Shown here: piece after piece, positions 49,199 to 53,432 of the stretch | Position numbering within the stretch: the stretch's first letter is position 1 | Layout of the letters: every line of letters begins with the position of its first letter | Assembly: GCF_945952055.1 (NCBI RefSeq) | Contig: NZ_CAMFHB010000043.1 | Coordinates: 1 to 53,432, forward strand | Source: an uncultured Alsobacter sp. | GTDB taxonomy: Bacteria; Pseudomonadota; Alphaproteobacteria; Rhizobiales; Beijerinckiaceae | Direction: 5' to 3' | Length of the DNA stretch: 53,432 nucleotides | Translations under genes and position numbers: made by a program | The notes under the pieces: model-generated | What the model was told of the DNA's origin: nothing | The model's database searches: none | Seen by the model: the letters and a program-made list of their open reading frames with translations, nothing else

Positions 49199-50530
49199 GT
49201 GAGCATTGCCGACCGCTTGACCGGCCCCAAGTCCAAGAAGCCGGCCGCCCTCGACGACGGCAGCACGACGGCGGCCTCCGTCATCATCCTGTCGGCGGCG
49301 CTGTTCTTCATGTTCCTCCTCGGCTGGGCCTCCTTCGCCGAGGTCGACGAGGTGACGCGCGGCGAGGGCAAGGTGATCCCCTCCAAGAAGACCCAGACGA
49401 TCCAGAGTTCCGAGCCCGGCGTCGTGCAGGAAATCATGGTCCGCCTGGGCCAGCAGGTGCACCAGGGCGACATCCTGGTTCGCCTCGACAGCACGCTGAA
49501 CACGTCCAACCTCGGCGAGGTCGAGGCGAAGTCGCGCACCCTGCAGGCCCAGATCGCCCGGCTCCAGATCGAGAGCGAGGGTCGCGCCGCGGCGGGCTAC
49601 GTCTGTCCGGAAACGCTCCGGTCGCTGGCCCCGGAGGTCTGCGTCAACGAGGCCAACCTGCTGGCCACGCGCTACGACGCGCTGCGCAAGAAGCTGTCGA
49701 CCATGGCCGAGCGCGTGGAGCAGCGGCAGCGCGAGCTGAACGAAGCCAACCAAAACGCCTCCCGCATCGGCGAGAGCCTCGAGCTCGCCGAGAAGGAGCT
49801 CGAGATCATCACCCCGCTCGCCAACCGCAACATCGCGCCCAAGACGGAGCTGCTGCGGGCCCAGCGCGCCGCGGTCGAGCTGCGCGGCCAGCAGGCCGCC
49901 AACAAGGAGACGATCGCCAAGGTGGAGGCCGCCCTGCGCGAAGCCCGCAACGGCACGCAGGAGGTCGACCTGCAGTTCCGCCAGGACGCGCTCGCCGAAC
50001 TCACGAAGGCCTCGGCCGAGCTCTCCGTGATCAACCAGACGGCGAAGGGTGCGCAGGAGCGGCTGCGGCGCACGGACATCCGCTCGCCCGTCGACGGCAT
50101 CGTCAACACGCTCACGGTGAACACCGTCGGCGGTTTCGTGAATGCCGGCGGCCACGTGATGGACATCGTGCCTCTGGAGGACGCCCTCGTCGTGGAGACG
50201 AAGGTGAAGCCCGCCGACATCGCCTTCCTGCGGCAGGGCCAGCCCGCGCTCGTGAAGATCACGGCCTACGACTTCAGCATCTATGGCGGGCTCGAGGCGG
50301 TGGTCGAGCACGTGTCGGCGGACAGCGTGTATGACGAGCAGGCGCGCGAGACCTTCTACATCGTGCAGGTGAAGACCGATCGCTCGTCGCTGCACTACCG
50401 CGGCAAGGACTTTCCGATCATGCCGGGCATGGTCGCGCAGGTGGACATCCTGACCGGCAAGAAGACCGTGCTCGACTACCTGCTGAAGCCGATCATGAAG
50501 GCGCGCCAGGAGTCGCTGCGTGAGCGCTGA
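49199..50530 (+). CDS. LapC-type HlyD-family membrane fusion protein
   Basis: This 443-residue T1SS adaptor has a short cytoplasmic N-terminus and a transmembrane helix (about 26-46). The lipoyl half is VTRGEGKVIPSKKTQTIQSSEPGVV, followed by a coiled-coil hairpin (about 105-300), the second half IRSPVDGIVNTLTVNTVGGFVNAGGHVMDIVP, and a C-terminal beta domain ending GMVAQVDILTGKKTVLDYLLKP. A Cys pair (Cys136, Cys148) sits in the hairpin. It bridges the ABC exporter and TolC protein. Start GTG at 49199. The next gene begins inside its last codons (GTG at 50520), so they are translationally coupled. Confidence 0.9.
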   Translation: MSIADRLTGPKSKKPAALDDGSTTAASVIILSAALFFMFLLGWASFAEVDEVTRGEGKVIPSKKTQTIQSSEPGVVQEIMVRLGQQVHQGDILVRLDSTLNTSNLGEVEAKSRTLQAQIARLQIESEGRAAAGYVCPETLRSLAPEVCVNEANLLATRYDALRKKLSTMAERVEQRQRELNEANQNASRIGESLELAEKELEIITPLANRNIAPKTELLRAQRAAVELRGQQAANKETIAKVEAALREARNGTQEVDLQFRQDALAELTKASAELSVINQTAKGAQERLRRTDIRSPVDGIVNTLTVNTVGGFVNAGGHVMDIVPLEDALVVETKVKPADIAFLRQGQPALVKITAYDFSIYGGLEAVVEHVSADSVYDEQARETFYIVQVKTDRSSLHYRGKDFPIMPGMVAQVDILTGKKTVLDYLLKPIMKARQESLRER

Positions 50531-51149
50531 CGGCAGCACGGCGGATCGCTCCGCCCTGCCGGCGGGCGACGGCGGCCCGGCCATGCGCTTCAGGATCTTC
50601 AAGCGCGGACCGTGGCGCCGGGCGTTCCGGCTGGAGGACGCCTACTGGGAAGTCCTCGAGCAGGCCGCCCAGGAGACGGGCGTGAAGATCGCGGACTACG
50701 TCAAGGCTCTCGTCGAACCGCTCGACGGATCCGACGCCAACCTCTCGTCCCTGCTGCGCGTGCATGCCCTGCAATGGATCGGCGCGCGGGCCGAGAAGCT
50801 CGCCCAGGGCCAGGACGCGCGCGAGATCCTCCATGCCGCCCTGGCGGCGCCCCTGCCCTGCTTCGTGATCAGCGCGAGCCGCGCGCTGGTGAACTTCAAC
50901 GGCGAGTTCAGCGCCTACGTCGTCGGGCGGGCCCAGGCCGCGAGCGAGGACGACGTGTCGAAGGCGCGCCTCTCGCTGGACGTTCCGGTGGACAAGCTGA
51001 TCGAGCTGCTCGCCGCGCAGCCGGGCCGGGCGGTGCTCTGCGGCTTCACCATCCGGACCTCGATGGCCATCGCCACCGGCCGGGCGAAGGTCACCTTGGC
51101 GCAGCCGTCCCGCCGGGACCTTGTGGTCGGCTACATCCTGCCGGGCTGA
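50520..51149 (+). CDS. Ribbon-helix-helix (RHH_4-like) and PAS-like protein coupled to lapC
   Basis: This 209-residue protein has two parts. Residues about 33-88 (RRAFRLEDAYWEVLEQAAQETG, NLSSLLRVHAL) match the layout of RHH_4-type DNA-binding domains: a basic strand, then helices with a conserved Trp and NxSSxLR. The remainder (about 108-205; PCFVISASRALVNFNGEFSAYVV) looks like a PAS-type sensor domain. Start GTG at 50520 overlaps the HlyD stop by 11 nt. A DNA-binding regulator fused to a sensor and placed inside an adhesin-export operon is unexpected; it may control the adhesin or the operon itself. Assigned by eye. Confidence 0.62.
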   Translation: MSADGSTADRSALPAGDGGPAMRFRIFKRGPWRRAFRLEDAYWEVLEQAAQETGVKIADYVKALVEPLDGSDANLSSLLRVHALQWIGARAEKLAQGQDAREILHAALAAPLPCFVISASRALVNFNGEFSAYVVGRAQAASEDDVSKARLSLDVPVDKLIELLAAQPGRAVLCGFTIRTSMAIATGRAKVTLAQPSRRDLVVGYILPG

Positions 51150-51190
51150 GACGTCGCGCGCCGGACTTCAGAGCTCGTGACTCTTTCTCT

Positions 51191-51332
51191 CAACCGCCCC
51201 CCAAGCCCCTCATCCTGAGCCACGGCCGCAGGGCCGTGAGTCGAAGGACGCACAAAAGTGCCGCTGAAGGCAATCTGCGTCCTTCGACTCGGCCGCTTCG
51301 CGGCCGGCTCAGGATGAGGGAGATGGGGGCGG
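51191..51332. repeat. Dispersed palindromic repeat family B, copy 2
   Basis: This is the inverted counterpart of 12951-13087: CTCATCCTGAGCC / GGCTCAGGATGAG outer arms, GTCGAAGGACGCA / TGCGTCCTTCGAC inner arms, and the GGGAGATGGGGGC flank. It fills the gap between the convergent regulator and LapG-like genes and may terminate both. Confidence 0.85.
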
Positions 51333-51350
51333 GGACAGAGTCACACGCTC

Positions 51351-52268
51351 TCAGTTCAGGCTGGGCCGCAGCGCGACCGGGCGGGTCTCGGCGCCGGCGG
51401 ACACGGAGGCGGGGCGCCGCACGCCGTGCACCCAGGCGCCCTGGGTGCCGACGGTGTAGAGCGGCATGTAGCCGGTCACCGCCGTGTCCGGCCGGACGTC
51501 GAGTGCCTGGTTGTCGAGCACCCAGGACACGCCGCCGACGCGGACGACGAGAATGGCGTGGCCGATTCCCTTGCGAAGGTCCTTCACCACGGCGATGCGC
51601 ATCAGGTCGCCTGAAACGCCCATGGCGCGCAGCATGCCGAACTTGGCGATGGCGAAGTCCTCGCAATCGCCGGCTCCCTTCGACGCGGCTTCGCCGGGCG
51701 ACGCCCAGTAGTCGCTCACGCCCCAGACCTCCTCGTCGGACCGGAACGCCAGGGAGCGGTTCACGGCGGCGTTGACGTCGCGCAGGAGTTCCAGCGAGAG
51801 GCCGGCGGCATGCGCGCCCTTCACCGCCTCGTACGCCTTGTGCAGGGGCGCGCCGCAGGCCTGGCCGGACGTGCAGGCCTGGAAATAGCGGGCGGGGTCG
51901 TCGGCGAGGATGGCGTTCCACCGTGCCGAGGCGACCGTGGTGCGGACGGGCAGTTCCACGGAGCCGAAGAGCCCCTCCCCGGTCAGGCCGGGCGCCCGCT
52001 CGAGACCGGGGGACGGCAACGCTCCCGTGATGTCGTCGCCGGGCAGGCTGCCGCGCAACTCCGGCGGCGCCGCCGCCTTGCGGACGGACGGGTTCGCGGG
52101 GACCTGCAGCGGCCGGCGCGCCTTGGTCGGCGCGGCGCCGGGAACGATGGAAGGGCGCAGGAGAGTATCGGCCCGCGTGTGCTCGACATCCCCGAGCGAC
52201 ACGACGCAAGCGACCGCAACGACGAGGCAGGCACCGAGACGTCTTGCTGATCCTTGTCTCGAAACCAC
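51351..52268 (-). CDS. lapG: LapG-like periplasmic cysteine protease (BTLCP family)
   Basis: This 305-residue exported transglutaminase-like cysteine protease has a signal peptide near residues 1-34 and a variable Pro-rich region to about 100. The catalytic domain has Cys202 in GDCEDFAIAKFGMLRAMG, His237 in GHAILVV and Asp252 in WVLDNQ, the C-H-D triad of LapG. LapG releases LapA-type adhesins by cutting after a di-alanine site in their N-terminal retention region. It is divergent from the adhesin gene, as expected for a functional pair. Start GTG at 52268 has no strong ribosome binding site. The inner membrane partner LapD is not in the window. Confidence 0.88.
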   Translation of the reverse strand: MVSRQGSARRLGACLVVAVACVVSLGDVEHTRADTLLRPSIVPGAAPTKARRPLQVPANPSVRKAAAPPELRGSLPGDDITGALPSPGLERAPGLTGEGLFGSVELPVRTTVASARWNAILADDPARYFQACTSGQACGAPLHKAYEAVKGAHAAGLSLELLRDVNAAVNRSLAFRSDEEVWGVSDYWASPGEAASKGAGDCEDFAIAKFGMLRAMGVSGDLMRIAVVKDLRKGIGHAILVVRVGGVSWVLDNQALDVRPDTAVTGYMPLYTVGTQGAWVHGVRRPASVSAGAETRPVALRPSLN

Positions 52269-52359
52269 TGCTGCCGATCCGCACTGCTGACGGCGGCAAG
52301 ATTTGCCTACATCCCCTTGTGACCGCGTGAAGGAAGGCAGTGACTCCGCGGTTGTTGGA

Positions 52360-52379
52360 TTGCCGAAAATTTAAGGCAA
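52360..52379. promoter_or_regulatory. 20-bp dyad in lapG-adhesin intergenic region
   Basis: TTGCCGAAAATTTAAGGCAA pairs at 8 of 10 positions (TTGCC-N2-AAATTT-N2-GGCAA). It is a strong candidate operator, 92 bp upstream of the LapG-like start and about 250 bp upstream of the adhesin start. Confidence 0.45.
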
Positions 52380-52451
52380 ACATCCACTCAACCCTGAGTG
52401 CGCCGTTGACGGGCGATTCAGCCGCTGGCGCGATCCGGAGACCCAAAGAGA

Positions 52452-52465
52452 TATATCCGGATATA
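52452..52465. promoter_or_regulatory. Perfect palindrome TATATCC/GGATATA upstream of the adhesin gene
   Basis: TATATCCGGATATA is an exact 14-bp palindrome, 161 bp before the adhesin ATG. It is unusual in such GC-rich DNA and is a likely protein-binding site. Confidence 0.45.
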
Positions 52466-52626
52466 GCTCACCATTAACCCTGAAGGGAGAATGGGAGGTA
52501 GAGGCATATCCCAGTATAAATTGCACGTTACGCAACCATTGCGAGCACACGTGGAAAGGGTAGTTATCATTTGAAGCAAATTGAGCTCGCCTTTTCGCCT
52601 ACGCCCGCCTGATCGAGGAGTATCCC

Positions 52627-53432
52627 ATGCGCATCGAGGCCCCCGGCGCCGCTGGTCTTGGTCCTGTCGCCCCCGCGGAAGACGCACGGCCGCTGATGGT
52701 CCGCGTCGCCCAAGCCGCGACGCCGGGCACCACGACGCCCGGCACCGCCACGGATGCGTTCCCCCTCCCCGCTCCCGACAAGATCGTGAAGTTGCAGCCG
52801 AGCCCGCTGGGTGGCGGCATCGAGGCGACCGCCTACCGCCTGCCGGAGGGTGCCACCTTCGACACGGTGAAGCTGGTCACCATCGACGGCAAGCAGGTGC
52901 TGGCCCTCGTCCAGGCGGACGGTTCGATCATCGTCCTGGAAGGCGTCGGCCCCGCATCGGGCTCCGCCGTGCCGGGAGCGGCCGAAGAGGTCGCCCTTCC
53001 CAACCTCCTGATCGGCAACGTCGAAGTGCCGCGCGAAGCCCTCGCGGCCGCATTCCAGGCCAACGGCATCCAGCCGGCCGCCGGCGGCGACCAGATCGTC
53101 AGCTCGGGCAACAACTTCAACGATCCGGTGCCGGACATCGGCCCCGGCGGCGCCTTCGGGCCCCTTCTGCCGCCGACCGAGCTGGCCCAGGAGCGCCTGG
53201 AACCGGTCGACTTCGGTGGCGATCTCGGCAACCGCAACGGCGCCAACCTGTTCTCGATCGCCGGGTCCGGCTCGCTGACGGGCACGAGCGCTCTGGCGCC
53301 CAGCTTCATCTCGGGCACCTTCACGGGCTTCCCGGGCGGCGGCGGCGCGGGAGGCGGCGTAGGCGGCGGTGGCAGCACCGAGCCGGGCGGCGGCGGGACC
53401 GGCGGCGGCGGGACCGGCGGTGGCGGCACGGG
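52627..53432 (+). CDS. N-terminus of a giant LapA/BapA-like type I secreted adhesin (runs off the right edge)
   Basis: The first 268 residues are visible. No Sec signal is present, as expected for a type I substrate, whose export signal is C-terminal. The segment VKLVTIDGKQVLALVQADGSIIVLEG (78-105), LLIGNVEVPREALAAAFQANGI (127-148) and later LLPPTELA (180-187) is the N-terminal layout seen in large alphaproteobacterial adhesins. PAAG (150-153) fits a LapG cleavage site. Then comes a Gly-rich hinge with GGGGT repeats. GAGGAG lies 7 nt before the ATG. The remaining repeats and C-terminus lie outside the window, so length and RTX content are unknown. Confidence 0.78.
   Translation, partial: MRIEAPGAAGLGPVAPAEDARPLMVRVAQAATPGTTTPGTATDAFPLPAPDKIVKLQPSPLGGGIEATAYRLPEGATFDTVKLVTIDGKQVLALVQADGSIIVLEGVGPASGSAVPGAAEEVALPNLLIGNVEVPREALAAAFQANGIQPAAGGDQIVSSGNNFNDPVPDIGPGGAFGPLLPPTELAQERLEPVDFGGDLGNRNGANLFSIAGSGSLTGTSALAPSFISGTFTGFPGGGGAGGGVGGGGSTEPGGGGTGGGGTGGGGT
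53074..53085 (+). other. Codons of the candidate LapG cleavage motif PAAG in the adhesin
   Basis: Residues 150-153 read Pro-Ala-Ala-Gly, matching the (T/A/P)-A-A-G type di-alanine sites cut by LapG in N-terminal retention regions. It follows a predicted folded segment (residues 78-148) that would act as the retention plug, and a LapG-like gene is adjacent. Confidence 0.5.
53386..53430 (+). repeat. Three 15-bp tandem repeats encoding GGGGT in the adhesin
   Basis: Units at 53386-53400, 53401-53415 and 53416-53430 each encode Gly-Gly-Gly-Gly-Thr; the first two are identical in DNA. They form a flexible hinge after the adhesin N-terminal region. The array may continue beyond the window edge. Confidence 0.85.

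Larger units (their letters stand above)
52269..52626. other. 358-bp divergent regulatory region between lapG-like and adhesin genes
   Basis: This is the longest AT-rich gap in the window. It contains two dyads (52360-52379 and 52452-52465), a TATAAAT at 52515-52521 without a convincing -35, and TTGACG at 52406. It must hold the promoters of both divergent genes. No open frame with support was seen. Confidence 0.7.

Noticed and set aside
52492-52513. TGGGA-N12-TCCCA inverted repeat upstream of the adhesin
   Set aside because: Five-base arms with a long spacer are expected by chance; the two nearby dyads are much stronger.
1-53432. CRISPR arrays, tRNA or rRNA genes
   Set aside because: No regularly spaced repeats with unique spacers and no recognisable tRNA or rRNA segments were seen while reading; the repeats found are dispersed palindromes or short tandem units.

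Overview
The window is GC-rich DNA from a Gram-negative bacterium. It is most likely an alphaproteobacterium of the Hyphomicrobiales (Rhizobiales) type. The reasons are the codon bias, the dispersed palindromic repeats of the CGTCATSSCCGGGC and CTCATCCTGAGCC kinds, a TadG-type protein, and a giant adhesin N-terminus of the kind seen in that group. No rRNA, tRNA or CRISPR array was seen. All gene calls come from reading translations by eye; no database search was run.

Left part (1-17.4 kb), metabolism and transport. A nitric oxide reductase cluster norC-norB-norQ-norD lies behind two TTG-N8-CAA boxes (FNR/NnrR type), which also face a divergent 51-residue membrane protein. A 3-hydroxybenzoate 4-monooxygenase-like flavoprotein follows, with its own sigma70-like promoter overlapped by a GTATAC-centred palindrome. 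Next, on the minus strand, are a LacI-type regulator and an Fbp/Afu-type ABC importer (fused permease, binding protein, ATPase) whose last gene is a cysteine phosphatase. Then come a small protein resembling RNase A-like/BECR toxin domains, a DUF1194-type Tat-exported vWA protein and a KefC/RosB-type cation/proton antiporter.

Middle part (17.5-43 kb), envelope and signalling. An exported caspase-like protease sits in a tight run with two exported SUMF1-fold proteins and a lipoprotein. After it come a 1134-residue GT2 protein, a GT4 glycosyltransferase, an unknown protein and a methyltransferase. A sensor kinase, a lone receiver and a receiver-cyclase are linked by 4-nt overlaps. Next are an orphan ABC_sub_bind protein, a TadG-like protein, a FecR-domain protein followed by a CHASE2-PAS-GGDEF-EAL protein, an HlyD adaptor with a long N-terminal extension, a secreted lectin-like protein, a second FecR protein and a LigT-type 2H protein.

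Right part (43-53.4 kb), adhesin secretion. In order: a TolC-like outer membrane protein, a LapB-like type I secretion ABC exporter, an exported Pro/Ala/Lys-rich protein of unknown function, a LapC-like HlyD adaptor, a coupled ribbon-helix-helix/PAS-like protein, a divergent LapG-like cysteine protease, and the N-terminus of a giant LapA/BapA-like adhesin that runs off the right edge. The adhesin carries a PAAG motif just where a LapG cleavage site would be expected. Together these form a nearly complete surface-adhesin export and release system. No LapD is visible. The CHASE2-GGDEF-EAL protein, with all EAL catalytic residues intact, could supply c-di-GMP input. The accessory protein and the coupled regulator are the least explained parts and the best candidates for something new.
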